Shown: piece by piece, positions 9,208 to 18,809 of the stretch
How positions within the stretch are numbered: position 1 is the first letter of the stretch
Layout: each line of letters opens with the position of its first letter
Origin: Novosphingobium sp. 32-60-15
GTDB lineage: Bacteria; Pseudomonadota; Alphaproteobacteria; Sphingomonadales; Sphingomonadaceae
Assembly: GCF_002280675.1 (NCBI RefSeq)
Contig: NZ_NCEN01000004.1
Span: 124,001-188,000 of the forward strand
Length of the DNA: 64,000 nt
Reading direction: 5' to 3'
The notes under the pieces: model-generated
Database searches by the model: none
What the model was told of the DNA's origin: nothing
The model's input: the letters and a program-made list of their open reading frames with translations, nothing else
Position numbers and translations under genes: made by a program

Positions 9208-10842
9208 TCAGCACGATATTTCGATCCATAGTGCCCCATATGGCGGCAGATCGCCAATAGTGGCCCCATTAACTGCGGCGACGATTGCACCGTTTAACGT
9301 CAACACCGCAGGCCAGACAATGGGCTCAGCTGAAAGATTGAATACCGCAGCAATCGCCTGTTGCCCCGCCACTCGGCGTACCGCCAGCACGTTTTCATCG
9401 GCGAGAAGCACGGTGAAATCCCCATACCGCAAAGCTGGATTTACTCGTCGTAAATGCAACAGCTTCGTCGTCAGGTTAAGCAACGATGCTGGATCGCCTT
9501 CCTGGCTATCGACCGCATAGGATAAGTTCTCCTCACCCAGCGGCAACCATGGCAAGCCCGTTGTAAAGCCGCCTTCGTCAGCCTGAGCATGCCACGGCAT
9601 TGGAGTTCGAGCGCCATCACGCGAAAGGGTCAATGGCCAGTTTGCTATCGCTTCGGGATCTTGCAATCGCTCAAACGGGATGTCGACTTGGGTAAGGCCC
9701 AATTCCTCGCCCTGATATACGATGATATTGCCGCGCAGGGATGCAAATAGCATTGCTTTCATCCGCCCGAAGGCTTCGCGATGTTCTGGCGCGCTCCATC
9801 TGGACAATGCTCGCGGTGCATCGTGGTTTTCAAACGCCCAACTTGGCCAGCCCATCCCCGGCTCATCCGGCCATTTGGCCACAGCTTCCGCCACAAATTG
9901 GGGGGTCAGCGCATCAGCATAAAGGAAATCAAAACCATAAGCGCTGTTGAGATGGTCCTCGCCCGCCGTAAATGCCTTCATTTCTGTTTCGGCAATATCG
10001 CCGCCCACTTCGGCAACAGTAAACACCGCGCCATATTCGTTGCAAACAGCGCGTACGCGCTTGATGAAATTCAGGATGTCCGGGTGCGATTGATTGTAGA
10101 GTTTCAATTGAAAATCAAACGGACGCGTCTTGCGCCGCCCATCATTGGGCGCAGGGGGATTATCGCGCATATCCAGATCATGCATCAGAAAGTTAAGAGC
10201 ATCCAACCGGAAACCATCAACGCCGCGTTCCAGCCAGAACCGCATTGCTGCCAGCAACGCGTCCTGCACCTCAGCATTGTGCGCGTTGATCTGCGGCTGG
10301 CTCGATAGGAAATTGTGAAGGTAATACTGCCGGCGCCGCGCATCCCACGTCCAAGCGGGGCCACCAAATACCGATTGCCAATTTGAAGGTGGCGAACCAT
10401 CGGGTTTTGGATCAGCCCAAACGTACCAATCTGCTTTCGGGTTCGTGCGGTCCTTCCGGCTTTCAACAAACCAGGCGTGCTGATCAGAGGTATGCGCGAA
10501 CACCTGATCAATCGTCACCTTTATGCCCAATTCGTGCGCACGGGCGATCAACGCATCAAAATCGGCAAGAGTGCCGAAAATCGGATCAACGTCGCAATAA
10601 TCGGCCACGTCATAGCCGAAATCCTTCATCGGTGATGTGAAGAACGGCGATATCCAGACCGCGTCCACACCCAAACGCGCGACGTGATCAAGCCTCGCTG
10701 TAATTCCTAGCAAATCGCCAATGCCATCGCCGTTCGAATCGCAAAAGCTGCGCGGATAGATCTGGTAGATCGCGGCCCCGCGCCACCATGGAAAATCTGT
10801 TGGAACGTCAAGCGAGGTCAGCTTTTCGGATGTCGCTGTCAT
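9208..10842 (-). CDS. GH13 alpha-glucosidase (maltase/sucrase type)
   Basis: This 544-residue glycoside hydrolase family 13 enzyme should release glucose from alpha-glucosides such as maltose or sucrose. The barrel motifs appear in order: IYQIYPRSFCDSNGDGIGD (25-43), DQVFAHTSD, the nucleophile Asp214 in GVDGFRLDALNF, the acid/base Glu278 in VAEVG, and Asp341 in FENHDAPRA. No signal peptide is seen, so it acts on imported sugar. The frame extends 17 codons upstream of the chosen ATG at 10842. It is divergent from the fructokinase gene and shares a gap with a CAATCGATTG-like half-palindrome. Substrate specificity cannot be read from the sequence. Confidence 0.9.
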   Translation of the reverse strand: MTATSEKLTSLDVPTDFPWWRGAAIYQIYPRSFCDSNGDGIGDLLGITARLDHVARLGVDAVWISPFFTSPMKDFGYDVADYCDVDPIFGTLADFDALIARAHELGIKVTIDQVFAHTSDQHAWFVESRKDRTNPKADWYVWADPKPDGSPPSNWQSVFGGPAWTWDARRRQYYLHNFLSSQPQINAHNAEVQDALLAAMRFWLERGVDGFRLDALNFLMHDLDMRDNPPAPNDGRRKTRPFDFQLKLYNQSHPDILNFIKRVRAVCNEYGAVFTVAEVGGDIAETEMKAFTAGEDHLNSAYGFDFLYADALTPQFVAEAVAKWPDEPGMGWPSWAFENHDAPRALSRWSAPEHREAFGRMKAMLFASLRGNIIVYQGEELGLTQVDIPFERLQDPEAIANWPLTLSRDGARTPMPWHAQADEGGFTTGLPWLPLGEENLSYAVDSQEGDPASLLNLTTKLLHLRRVNPALRYGDFTVLLADENVLAVRRVAGQQAIAAVFNLSAEPIVWPAVLTLNGAIVAAVNGATIGDLPPYGALWIEISC

Positions 10843-10976
10843 AAAAAGAGGTTCCGCCAGAAAAAGGACGCACGTCAGGTCGCTATCGCGCAACAGATGA
10901 AGGTGTTAGTAAAGGAAGGTAGTTTTGCGCAAGCACGGACCTTCAATACCGGCACTTTCCCCTCTTATTATTCGTA

Positions 10977-10991
10977 TGCGGATCGATTGCA
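10977..10991. promoter_or_regulatory. Degenerate LacI-type operator between GH13 and fructokinase genes
   Basis: ATCGAT at 10982-10987 followed by TGCA matches the right half of the TGCAATCGATTGCA palindrome found upstream of the TonB receptor; the left arm (GCGG) does not match. It sits between divergent starts at 10842 and 11048, where one bound regulator could control both genes. The call rests on the shared core and on the locus. Confidence 0.45.
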
Positions 10992-11047
10992 GTCGGCGTT
11001 TGATTCTGCGACGGGCCATTCGTGACGACATAACCAAAGGATACGAC

Positions 11048-11953
11048 ATGGCCACGCAAGGACTGATTGGTGCAGTCGAGGCAGGCGGCACAAAATTCGT
11101 GTTGGCACTGGCCACATTCGATGGCGAAATCGTCGCCCACTCACGCCTGCCAACGAACACGCCGGTTGAAACATGGCCTGCAATGCAGGAGTTCTTTACG
11201 CAGAATTCCGCAAGGCATGGCCCCATTTCTGCATTCGGCATCGCCAGCTTTGGCCCGATCGACATCGACCCTGCCTCAGCCGCTTATGGCACTTTCACAA
11301 CCACACCAAAGCCGGGTTGGTCAGGCGCGCGTTTCCATGATGCGCTCGCCAGCTTCAATGCCCCCATCATGGTCGATACCGATGTAAACGGCGCGGCCAT
11401 CGGTGAATGGCAAGCTGGTGCGGGCCAAGGTTGCCGGACGCTGGCGTACACAACTATCGGCACTGGCGTAGGTACGGGAATCGTGCGCGATGGCCGATCG
11501 CTCATGGGCATCTCGCACTTCGAAAGTGGGCATATCGTACCCCCGCAAGACTTTGCAACCGATCCTTTTGGCGGCATTTGCCCTTACCACGGCAATTGCA
11601 TCGAAGGTTTGGCATCAGGCCCGGCCATTGAAAAGCGCTGGGGCCGCAGCCTTGACAAGTTATTGGGCGAAGCAAACGCTATCTCCTTGATCGCTGATTA
11701 TATTGCGCATCTCGCTTCCACGCTCGTGCTGCTTCATATGCCAGACCGGCTTATCTTCGGCGGAGGAGTCATGAAGGCTCCCGGCCTGATCGAAGCCGTC
11801 CGCACCGCCACTGCGGAAAAACTCAATGGCTATGTGCAGCATCCCCGCCTTGATGCAGGGCTCACCCGGTACATTGTCACACCCGGACTTGGCGATGATG
11901 CGGGCATAACCGGCGCAATCGAACTGGGCCGTCAAGCTCTCGCTGCACAATGA
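11048..11953 (+). CDS. ROK-family fructokinase (zinc-containing)
   Basis: This 301-residue sugar kinase probably phosphorylates fructose. The ATP-binding EAGGTKFVLA is at residues 11-20, the catalytic Asp112 in VDTDVNGAAIGE, and the ROK zinc site is His162, Cys178, His181 and Cys184 in the CPYHGNCIEGLASG segment typical of YdhR/GmuE-type fructokinases. AAAGGA lies six to seven bases before the ATG at 11048. With the GH68 enzyme and symporter nearby it completes a route from sucrose to fructose 6-phosphate; Pgi, further along the window, could send that into the Entner-Doudoroff pathway. Mannokinase activity is possible. Confidence 0.88.
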   Translation: MATQGLIGAVEAGGTKFVLALATFDGEIVAHSRLPTNTPVETWPAMQEFFTQNSARHGPISAFGIASFGPIDIDPASAAYGTFTTTPKPGWSGARFHDALASFNAPIMVDTDVNGAAIGEWQAGAGQGCRTLAYTTIGTGVGTGIVRDGRSLMGISHFESGHIVPPQDFATDPFGGICPYHGNCIEGLASGPAIEKRWGRSLDKLLGEANAISLIADYIAHLASTLVLLHMPDRLIFGGGVMKAPGLIEAVRTATAEKLNGYVQHPRLDAGLTRYIVTPGLGDDAGITGAIELGRQALAAQ

Positions 11954-12244
11954 GCCACCACGAGCGCACCTGTTCGATAGGCTGACAATTGGGAAGTATG
12001 CCGCGAATCGGACAATCAGTCCGGAAACATTCACATCTCTGGGAAACTTGCTGGGTGATGCCAATTTGGCCCAAGCATAGCTAATCTGCAAAGCGCAGAT
12101 CGGTATTTTACCTAACGATGCAACCCCCTATTTTAAAACGATTTAATTACACAGGTTGGCACAGAACGCTGTCCAAATCGCACAAGTTTGTCACAGGTTG
12201 CGCGCACTTTGTTAAAGTCCGAACCCCTGCACCAAAAGCCACAA

Positions 12245-12254
12245 CAATCGATTG
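12245..12254. promoter_or_regulatory. Operator CAATCGATTG, site 1 of the TonB receptor gene
   Basis: This perfect ten-base palindrome lies about 100 bases before the receptor start. The same ten bases recur at 12266, 17291 and 18810. A symmetric centre with a CG step fits LacI-family operators, and a lacI-type gene lies downstream at 15173. Confidence 0.65.
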
Positions 12255-12263
12255 AATTTTGAT

Positions 12264-12277
12264 TGCAATCGATTGCA
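12264..12277. promoter_or_regulatory. Operator TGCAATCGATTGCA, site 2 of the TonB receptor gene
   Basis: This perfect 14-base palindrome is the most symmetric member of the set. Its centre is 21 bases from that of site 1, about two helical turns, so the two sites face the same side of the DNA and could be bound cooperatively. Confidence 0.7.
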
Positions 12278-12350
12278 GATCGATTAATTAGCACGAACTG
12301 AACGCGTCGAGAGTCGTAATGTCGACGCAGAATCAGCAGGGAGAGTAATC

Positions 12351-14864
12351 ATGACCAACACCCGATTCCGTAGTCTTATCTCTGTGTCGGCAATCTGCCT
12401 GACAGCAATGGCGACCCCCGCATGGGCACAAGCCGCAGACGAACAAGCAGCCGAAGCACCAACCTCGGAAGAAATCATCGTTACCGGCGTTTCGCGCGCC
12501 ACCAACCGCCTCGACACCAGCATTTCGGTTAGCGCGCTGAACGCTGACAGCATTGCTGCAGTCTCACCGCGCGGCACGTCGGAAATTTTCCGCCAACTTC
12601 CCGGCATTCGTTCAGAATCATCTGGCGGCGGCGGCAACTCGAACATTTCGGTTCGTGGCCTGCCTATGCTGACGGGTGGCGGACAGTTCGTTTCGCTGCA
12701 AGAAGACGGCCTGCCTGTGCTGCTGTTCGGCGATCACAACTTTGCCCCGGCTGATGGTTTCATCAAAACGGACACGACGCTGGCCCGCATTGAATCAGTC
12801 CGCGGCGGCAGTTCTTCCACCCTCACCACAAACGGCAATGGCGCGATCATCAACCTGATCAGCCGCACGGGTGAACAAGAGGGCGGTAGCATCCTGTTGA
12901 GCAAGGGCATCGATTTCAACGATTCGCGTGTTGATCTGGAATATGGCTCGGCGCTGGCCGAAGACCTCTACTTCCATGTTGGCGGCCACTACCAAATCGG
13001 TGGCGACGTGCGCGACACCGGCTTTAATGCGGTCAACGGCGGCAAGTTTCGCGCCAGCATCACCAAGAAGTTTACATCAGGCTTCCTGCGCGTGTTCGCA
13101 CAAGTGATCGACAAGAAGGACGCAACCTTCATGCCGCAGCCTGTCCGGATTACGGAAGTGCCCGGCTCGGTCGCAGCCGTCGCAGCAGGTGCGGCGAACT
13201 ATGGCCGTGTGCTTGGTACGCTCACCAACAGCCTGCCCGGCCTCGATGCAGCGAACCAGACCTTACACGGCGGCAACCTCATCGGCTTCCCTGTTGTCGA
13301 TGGTTCTGGCAACCTGATCTCTACAGATCTGCGCCAAGGCATCCACACCAAGGGCCGTTCGTTCGGCGGTGAGTTCGAGTTTGAGCCTGCTGAAGGCCTG
13401 ACCATCAGCAACAAGCTGCGCTACACCGACTTTAGCGGCCGCTTCATCGCTCCGTTCACCCATGCAGTCGACACCGCGACGAATACCCTTGCCCGCGTTG
13501 GCGGCACTTCGGCAACATTCTTCAACGGCCCCAACGCTGGCGCTGCTGTTACCAACGCATCGCTCACGGGTCTGACGGGTAACAACCTGATCACCGAAAT
13601 CGCGCTGTTCGATACCGAACTGAATGATATGGGCAACTTTGCCAATGACTTGCGCGTCACCAAGTCATTCGCGCTTGAAGGTGGAGAAATCGTCGCAACC
13701 GCTGGCTATTTCGTGATGAGCCAGAACTTTGAACAGCGCTGGCACTGGGGCCGCCTACTCACATCGACCGAGGGCAATCCTGCAATCATCAACGTCCCCG
13801 GCGTGACCGAAGCCGGTATCTACACCTACAACGGGGCATTTGGCGGATGCTGCAACATTCTGTGGGATATGACGGCAAAGGTTGATGCAGTATACGGCGG
13901 CCTTAACGCCACTTTCGGTGACCTCAGCCTTGATGGCAGCCTGCGCCGCGAGACCATGCGCTACAACGGATTTGCCCAGTTCAACTCGGCGCGCAATGTT
14001 GATGTGAACCGCGATGGCACCATCGGCCCTGCGGAAATCGGCGTGCCGATCAGCGATCCTGCGACACGCGGCAATATCGGTGGCGCGCTTTCGGGTACGG
14101 CCTATTCGATTGGTGCAAACTATCGCGCAACCGCCGATCTCGCTCTCTTTGCACGCTACAGCAAGGGCCTGACGTGGAACTTTGACCGTCAGTTCGGCGC
14201 ATTCAGCGGCGGACAGATCACCCAGCCCGGACTGCTGCGCAACACCACCAAGCAGTTTGAAGCTGGTCTGAAGTGGCGTGAATCGATGGACTCAATCCCC
14301 GGCCGACTTGAACTTTACCTTACCTACTTCCACGGTGAGGCAAATCTGCGCAACTTCTCGATCACCAACAACCAGGCGACGGGCAACATCGTCAAAGCAG
14401 ATGGTGTCGAGATGGAAGCCAACTGGCGGACGGGCAACTTCAACTTGTTCGGCAATGCTACGTGGACCAACGCACGCAACGTAACCGACTTTTCGGTTCC
14501 TGCCCGCTCTGGCCTCGTTCCGCGCCGTCAGGCTGATTGGATTTACAACATCGGCGCTTCCTACACCTTCATTGACCGCCTGACTTTGGGCGCGGCTGTC
14601 AACGGAACGTCGGCAACATTCGTGGATTTCGAAAACCGCTTCGTCCAGCCAGCTTTCAACGTGGTCACAGCCTATGTCAGCTTCGACGTGACCGACCGGA
14701 TGACGCTTGCCGTAAATGCGAACAACCTGTTCGATACGACAGGCTTCACTGAAGGTGATGAAAGCCGCTTGTTCGATACCGATGGTAATGGCGCTTACGA
14801 CACCTCGATTGGCCGTTCGATCACTGGTCGCACGATTTCGGCATCGCTGCGTTACAGTTTCTAA
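12351..14864 (+). CDS. TonB-dependent outer-membrane receptor, probable sugar importer
   Basis: This 837-residue protein should form a gated outer-membrane barrel. It opens with a signal peptide ending near AWAQA (residue 28), then a TonB-box-like EEIIVTG (40-46), a plug domain with FRQLPGIRSESSGGGGNSNISVRGL, and a long barrel ending in an aromatic C-terminus (SLRYSF), the usual signal for outer-membrane insertion. It lies between the fructokinase and lacI-type genes and has two strong operators upstream, so import of sucrose or a related oligosaccharide is inferred. This matches the known TonB-receptor carbohydrate loci of Xanthomonas and Caulobacter. The ligand is not readable from the sequence. 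Confidence 0.92.
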   Translation: MTNTRFRSLISVSAICLTAMATPAWAQAADEQAAEAPTSEEIIVTGVSRATNRLDTSISVSALNADSIAAVSPRGTSEIFRQLPGIRSESSGGGGNSNISVRGLPMLTGGGQFVSLQEDGLPVLLFGDHNFAPADGFIKTDTTLARIESVRGGSSSTLTTNGNGAIINLISRTGEQEGGSILLSKGIDFNDSRVDLEYGSALAEDLYFHVGGHYQIGGDVRDTGFNAVNGGKFRASITKKFTSGFLRVFAQVIDKKDATFMPQPVRITEVPGSVAAVAAGAANYGRVLGTLTNSLPGLDAANQTLHGGNLIGFPVVDGSGNLISTDLRQGIHTKGRSFGGEFEFEPAEGLTISNKLRYTDFSGRFIAPFTHAVDTATNTLARVGGTSATFFNGPNAGAAVTNASLTGLTGNNLITEIALFDTELNDMGNFANDLRVTKSFALEGGEIVATAGYFVMSQNFEQRWHWGRLLTSTEGNPAIINVPGVTEAGIYTYNGAFGGCCNILWDMTAKVDAVYGGLNATFGDLSLDGSLRRETMRYNGFAQFNSARNVDVNRDGTIGPAEIGVPISDPATRGNIGGALSGTAYSIGANYRATADLALFARYSKGLTWNFDRQFGAFSGGQITQPGLLRNTTKQFEAGLKWRESMDSIPGRLELYLTYFHGEANLRNFSITNNQATGNIVKADGVEMEANWRTGNFNLFGNATWTNARNVTDFSVPARSGLVPRRQADWIYNIGASYTFIDRLTLGAAVNGTSATFVDFENRFVQPAFNVVTAYVSFDVTDRMTLAVNANNLFDTTGFTEGDESRLFDTDGNGAYDTSIGRSITGRTISASLRYSF

Positions 14865-14887
14865 CCGATAAAACTTCAAACCCCTTA

Positions 14888-14925
14888 CCCCGGCATCGGC
14901 CTGACAAGGTCGATGCCGGGGTTTT
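14888..14925 (+). terminator. Intrinsic terminator after the TonB receptor gene
   Basis: CCCCGGCATCG (14888-14898) pairs perfectly with CGATGCCGGGG (14911-14921) and is followed by TTTT. It is 23 bases after the receptor stop and separates it from the lacI-type gene. Confidence 0.9.
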
Positions 14926-15172
14926 CACGTCCACAATGTGCCAAGGCAAAACACGTAACAAAACTTGCCAATCACACATTTTACTTCGTATTAATCGATT
15001 AGTTAGAAGATGGAAGCCAACTGGCTGCTTCCAAACCGCAAACGCAGTTGACATTTGCAAGGCGTATCAAGCAGATAGCGGCAAACCGGAGGCACCCAGA
15101 TATGTCAGCGCAAATATCTTCTGTTCGCGCAGTAGCTGTTCTGACAAGCTTTATGAGATTCTGAACCGCCCA
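14926..15172 (+). promoter_or_regulatory. Upstream region of lacI-type gene with TAATCGATTA palindrome
   Basis: The non-coding gap between the receptor gene and the regulator is just over 300 bases including the terminator. TAATCGATTA at 14992-15001 is a perfect palindrome sharing the ATCGAT core of the CAATCGATTG sites and may mediate autoregulation. TGGAAGC and GCTTCCA arms surround a short loop at about 15010-15031. The frame of the regulator stays open back to 14936, but that extension has no recognisable protein content. Confidence 0.5.
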
Positions 15173-16189
15173 ATGACGACTGGACAAAGTGGCTTGAAAA
15201 TTCGCAATATTGCTGAGCTGGCGCGAATGGCAGGTGTTTCGGCAGGCACCGTCTCGCGTGCCCTTGCCGGCAAAGACCTCGTCAACAAGGAAACGCGTGA
15301 ACGTATCCAGGCATTGGCGCGTGAACACGGCTTTCGGCCAAATCAAATGGCGCGCCGCCTGCGTACACAGAAAACCGGTGTGATTGGCGTGGTCATTCCG
15401 CTTGGCCATGAACGCCGTCAACACATTTCGGACCCGTTCTTCATGACGTTGTTCGGCTACCTTGCAGACGAGTTGACCGAAAGCGGCCATGATCTGATGC
15501 TATCGCGTGTCATTCCCGGCGATGATGAATGGCTCGATCGCATTGTCGATTCCGGCATGCTTGATGGGGCGTTGGTCATTGGCCAATCAAACCAGACTGA
15601 TGTCATTGAACGTGTGGCCGCACAGTATCGTCCGCTGGTCATTTGGGGCAGCCACCGCGAAGGCCAGATGCAGTGTACTGTCGGCGTCGACAACCAGGCA
15701 GGTGGACGTCTTGCCGCGGAACGACTTGTCGCGCGTGGTGCAAAGAATTTGGCATTTTTTGGCGATACCAACGGCCCTGAAATTGCAGAACGGTTGGCTG
15801 GAGCGCAAGCCGTTGCCAATGCGCATAGTTTACCGATGCGTGCATTCCCGACGCACCTTGCCAGCGATGAAATGGCGAGCCAAATCGCAACGCACCTTGA
15901 TGACCTCGGCAATTCAATTGATGGCATCGTCTGTGCGTCTGACATTATCGCTATGACAACCATCCGCATGCTGCATGAACGCGGTCGGTCAGTACCCGAT
16001 CAAATCGCGGTTACCGGTTTCGATGATCTGCCCTTGGCCGAACGTATGGTGCCGCAACTAACCACAGTGCGGCAGGATATCGCCGCCGGCGCCCGCGCGA
16101 TGGTCGACGCTTTGCAGCGCCGCATCGCGGGCGAGGATGCGCCTTCCACTGTGATGAAACCCGAACTTATCTTGCGCGAAAGCGCGTAG
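15173..16189 (+). CDS. LacI-family transcriptional regulator of the sugar locus
   Basis: This 338-residue regulator has an N-terminal helix-turn-helix (IAELARMAGVSAGTVSRAL) and hinge (RPNQMARRLRTQKTGVIGVV), then a periplasmic-binding-protein-like sensor ending with GFDDLPLAERMVPQLTTVRQD. The start at 15173 gives the usual LacI length. CAATCGATTG-like palindromes stand upstream of its neighbours and a related one upstream of itself, so it probably represses the receptor, transporter, GH68 and GH13/fructokinase genes until the sugar or a derivative binds. The ligand is inferred from context as sucrose or fructose-containing sugar. Confidence 0.9.
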   Translation: MTTGQSGLKIRNIAELARMAGVSAGTVSRALAGKDLVNKETRERIQALAREHGFRPNQMARRLRTQKTGVIGVVIPLGHERRQHISDPFFMTLFGYLADELTESGHDLMLSRVIPGDDEWLDRIVDSGMLDGALVIGQSNQTDVIERVAAQYRPLVIWGSHREGQMQCTVGVDNQAGGRLAAERLVARGAKNLAFFGDTNGPEIAERLAGAQAVANAHSLPMRAFPTHLASDEMASQIATHLDDLGNSIDGIVCASDIIAMTTIRMLHERGRSVPDQIAVTGFDDLPLAERMVPQLTTVRQDIAAGARAMVDALQRRIAGEDAPSTVMKPELILRESA

Positions 16190-16190
16190 A

Positions 16191-17324
16191 CTATGCAACG
16201 GTAACGGCGTCCGCGTCGAACCGCAGATCAAAGCGGGGTGCGGGGGTTCCGCCAAAGTTGCTGCGAAGCAATTCAGGAAAATCCTCTGTCGTGCGGCCCG
16301 CCATCGCAAAGTAATCGACAAAGCTCCACACCTCGCCCTCCCCCGTCACCCACCAGCTATAGCTTTGCATTGGTTCGGCATCGGGATTTGCTGCAACCAG
16401 GCCTGACCCGTTAATCGGCCGCCAAGGGCCAGCGATTGAATCTGCCACCATGCCATAAAGCCCGTTCGGTCCTGCATGCGCCTCAGGTGCAAAGACATGG
16501 CGCTGCGTTGACCAAAACAGATAGTAACGCCCATCACGCACCACGACGTGGGGACGCTCAAGTTCGTTATTGATGCCCACCGCCTCGACAACCGGATCGC
16601 CCAGTACCCAAGCGCCGTCCGTCAATGTTGCAATGCCGATATTGCCATTGTGCGTATGGTCAGACCATGCCGCGGTTCCCGTAAACAGGATATGCGCCAA
16701 GCCCGTCGCCGGATCACGCAACCATGCCGGATCGCGAAAGCCCTTGATTTGTCCGGGAGCGCCGCTGTCTTGCCGGTCCAGCAAGTAGCGCACGCCATCA
16801 GCCACAAAGATTTCTTGCAGCACCTGCCATTCGCCCGGACCAGCATCACCCAGTTTGCCTTCAGTCGCAAACAGGCGTTGCTCAAACGTCAACGCCGCTT
16901 CATCGCGCCTGCCTGCGGCTGTGATGAAATGCTGGACCGTATAGCCATCATCCATCAGCACCGCTGACCCTGCCCATTCGCGGCTTCCGGGGGTTAAGCC
17001 GTCAGGAAATGCGTTGCCGTGGTCGCGCCAGCCTTCACTGCCTAACGACAACAACCGGATCCGAGCATGCGCATGGCGGTTAACCGGATCAGGAAACACG
17101 GGCGCGCTGAGGAAAAACCACCACTGCCTGCCGCGATGTTCAACGGTACGCCCATCCTCGTGCGCCAATGGCCAGCAATCCCACAAATCTAGATGCTCAA
17201 AAATCCGCTCTACATCACCTGCATTGATCAATGGAATGCGCGGCATTTCGGCAAAATGCGTTGGCGCCCAGCGGCATATCTGCGACGAAACAATCGATTG
17301 CGGCGGACCAGAAAATTCAGACAT
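16191..17324 (-). CDS. GH68 beta-fructosidase (levansucrase/invertase family)
   Basis: This 377-residue protein has the GH68 catalytic set: nucleophile Asp49 in LWDCWPL, the REWAGSA motif (115-121), the transition-state Asp198 in FRDPAW, and acid/base Glu256 in ELERPHV. It should split sucrose into glucose and fructose or transfer fructosyl groups. No signal peptide is evident, unlike secreted levansucrases, so an intracellular sucrase role fits the transporter located 48 bases upstream. The start at 17324 has only a weak ribosome site. A CAATCGATTG operator lies inside codons 9-12. A later ATG at 17246 would begin just before the conserved domain. Confidence 0.85.
   Translation of the reverse strand: MSEFSGPPQSIVSSQICRWAPTHFAEMPRIPLINAGDVERIFEHLDLWDCWPLAHEDGRTVEHRGRQWWFFLSAPVFPDPVNRHAHARIRLLSLGSEGWRDHGNAFPDGLTPGSREWAGSAVLMDDGYTVQHFITAAGRRDEAALTFEQRLFATEGKLGDAGPGEWQVLQEIFVADGVRYLLDRQDSGAPGQIKGFRDPAWLRDPATGLAHILFTGTAAWSDHTHNGNIGIATLTDGAWVLGDPVVEAVGINNELERPHVVVRDGRYYLFWSTQRHVFAPEAHAGPNGLYGMVADSIAGPWRPINGSGLVAANPDAEPMQSYSWWVTGEGEVWSFVDYFAMAGRTTEDFPELLRSNFGGTPAPRFDLRFDADAVTVA
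17291..17300. promoter_or_regulatory. Operator CAATCGATTG inside the GH68 5' coding region
   Basis: This perfect copy of the ten-base palindrome is 25-34 bases downstream of the annotated GH68 start. Either a bound repressor blocks transcript elongation from the upstream transporter gene, or the true GH68 start is further downstream and this is its promoter region. Confidence 0.6.
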
Positions 17325-17372
17325 CAGAGACTTTCAAAGTAATCAGACGAAGGTCAGGGTCTAGGCTTCAAT

Positions 17373-18740
17373 TTATGCCGGCATGGGTTGAGCGGTCGTG
17401 GCAACAGCCCTACCCTCACGCACCCAAAGCACCGAGAAGCCGGCAAGCACCAAACAAGCGCCACAAAACATAAGCATGTTCCTCGGGTCACCGCCGAGCA
17501 CTTGCTTATAGGCATCAAAGCCGATCGCTACGAAGCCAAGATCAAGACGGCTCATCAACACCGCAAACAGCAGCATCGGTATCACGATCATCATGTTGAA
17601 AATGCCCATGTAAACGCCGGTACGCTGGGCTGGAATTGCGTTGCTCAATATCGCATAAGGGTTGCCCATGATGCTCCCCCAGGCAATACCAATGCCAACC
17701 GCAGGCAGGAACAGCAGGAACTTGTCCGTGATATTGGGCAAGGCAAACATGCCAATTCCGCCCGCAAACAAGCACACCGCGTGTAACGGAGCAGGGCCCA
17801 TACGCTTGGCCAGCGGGACCATTGAAAACGCCGTTATGAACGCGATGGCGTTATAGAACGCGGCCACTTCACCGTTGGTTAGTACTGCACTGCGAAACGC
17901 ACTGCTGTGCACGTCGCTGGTGCCGTAAACCGTGCGGCTCATTGAATAGACAGCGTAAGTCCAATAGCCGGACATCGCCGCCCATTGGAACAAACTCATC
18001 AACCCTAGTTTGCGCATGGCCACCGGCATTTCCGCAATCGCACTACCAATCTCGCGCAGCGTGGCCATTCCGCCCTTGGGCTGCTCTGCAATATGCGCGC
18101 GTTCTTCACCGGTCAGTGGCAATTCCGGAACACGAAGGATCGACCATACAATCGTTGAGAGCGACAATACCGCCCCAACAATAAACACCACGCGGACCGT
18201 GTAAGGAATGCCGTGGTCATCCACCCAATCCTGGTTCATGCCAAAGCCCACCAGCAGCGAAGGCGTAAGGAAAGCAAGCATTTGGGCAAGTCCGGTGAAC
18301 GCACTTTGCGATAGGAAACCGGTCTGGCGTTGATCCGGGTTCAGCCGGTCAGAGACATAGGCCCGGTAAGGCTCCATCGTGATGTTATTACCTGCATCTA
18401 GGATCCATAGAAGCGACATCGCCATAAGGATCGAACTCGACAGCGGCATAAAAAACAGGCCTGCCGTGCATAGGACCGCGCCGATCAAGAAATAGGGCGT
18501 ACGCCGCCCCCACTTGCTATCGGTCCGGTCACTCAATGCGCCAATAATCGGCTGCACCAACAAGCCTGTAATCGGCCCGGCAAGCTGCAACATCGGGAGT
18601 TGCGATTCATCGGCGCCCAAATAGCTGTAGATCGGGCCCATGTTGCCCTGCTGCAAGCCAAAGCTGAATTGTAACCCGAGAAACCCGAGGTTCATCTCAA
18701 GGATCCGCGACAGCGGCAGATGCGGACGTAGGACACTCAT
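17373..18740 (-). CDS. Sugar/cation symporter of the MFS/GPH sucrose-transporter type
   Basis: This 455-residue inner-membrane protein has about twelve hydrophobic segments. It opens with an N-terminal [21 protein letters not shown] segment followed by [21 protein letters not shown], a loop-2 motif seen in SUT-type sucrose and SuxC-like transporters. It precedes the GH68 gene by 48 bases on the same strand and has a CAATCGATTG site about 70 bases before its start. It probably carries sucrose across the inner membrane after uptake by the TonB receptor. Maltose or another disaccharide remains possible. Confidence 0.85.
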   Translation of the reverse strand: MSVLRPHLPLSRILEMNLGFLGLQFSFGLQQGNMGPIYSYLGADESQLPMLQLAGPITGLLVQPIIGALSDRTDSKWGRRTPYFLIGAVLCTAGLFFMPLSSSILMAMSLLWILDAGNNITMEPYRAYVSDRLNPDQRQTGFLSQSAFTGLAQMLAFLTPSLLVGFGMNQDWVDDHGIPYTVRVVFIVGAVLSLSTIVWSILRVPELPLTGEERAHIAEQPKGGMATLREIGSAIAEMPVAMRKLGLMSLFQWAAMSGYWTYAVYSMSRTVYGTSDVHSSAFRSAVLTNGEVAAFYNAIAFITAFSMVPLAKRMGPAPLHAVCLFAGGIGMFALPNITDKFLLFLPAVGIGIAWGSIMGNPYAILSNAIPAQRTGVYMGIFNMMIVIPMLLFAVLMSRLDLGFVAIGFDAYKQVLGGDPRNMLMFCGACLVLAGFSVLWVREGRAVATTAQPMPA

Positions 18741-18809
18741 GCGCAGGCTCTCCCACCGGGTTTCGCTGACCCGTTACCGCATAGTGTCATAACCGCGATG
18801 TGAAAACAA

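Larger units (their letters stand above)
11954..12350 (+). promoter_or_regulatory. Long intergenic control region of the TonB receptor gene
   Basis: This 397-base stretch has no convincing gene. It is AT-richer than its surroundings toward the receptor. It carries two CAATCGATTG palindromes (annotated separately), a third partial ATCGAT core at 12279-12284, and an AGGGAGAG ribosome-binding site directly before the ATG at 12351. TTGTCA at 12188 and TTAAAG at 12212, 18 bases apart, could be a promoter that would place both palindromes downstream of the transcription start, fitting repression. That promoter is a guess. I see no clear terminator after the fructokinase gene. Confidence 0.5.

Noticed and set aside
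14936..15172. N-terminal extension of the LacI-type regulator
   Set aside because: The frame is open, but the extra 79 residues have no LacI similarity, place the helix-turn-helix far from the N-terminus and contain the probable operator.
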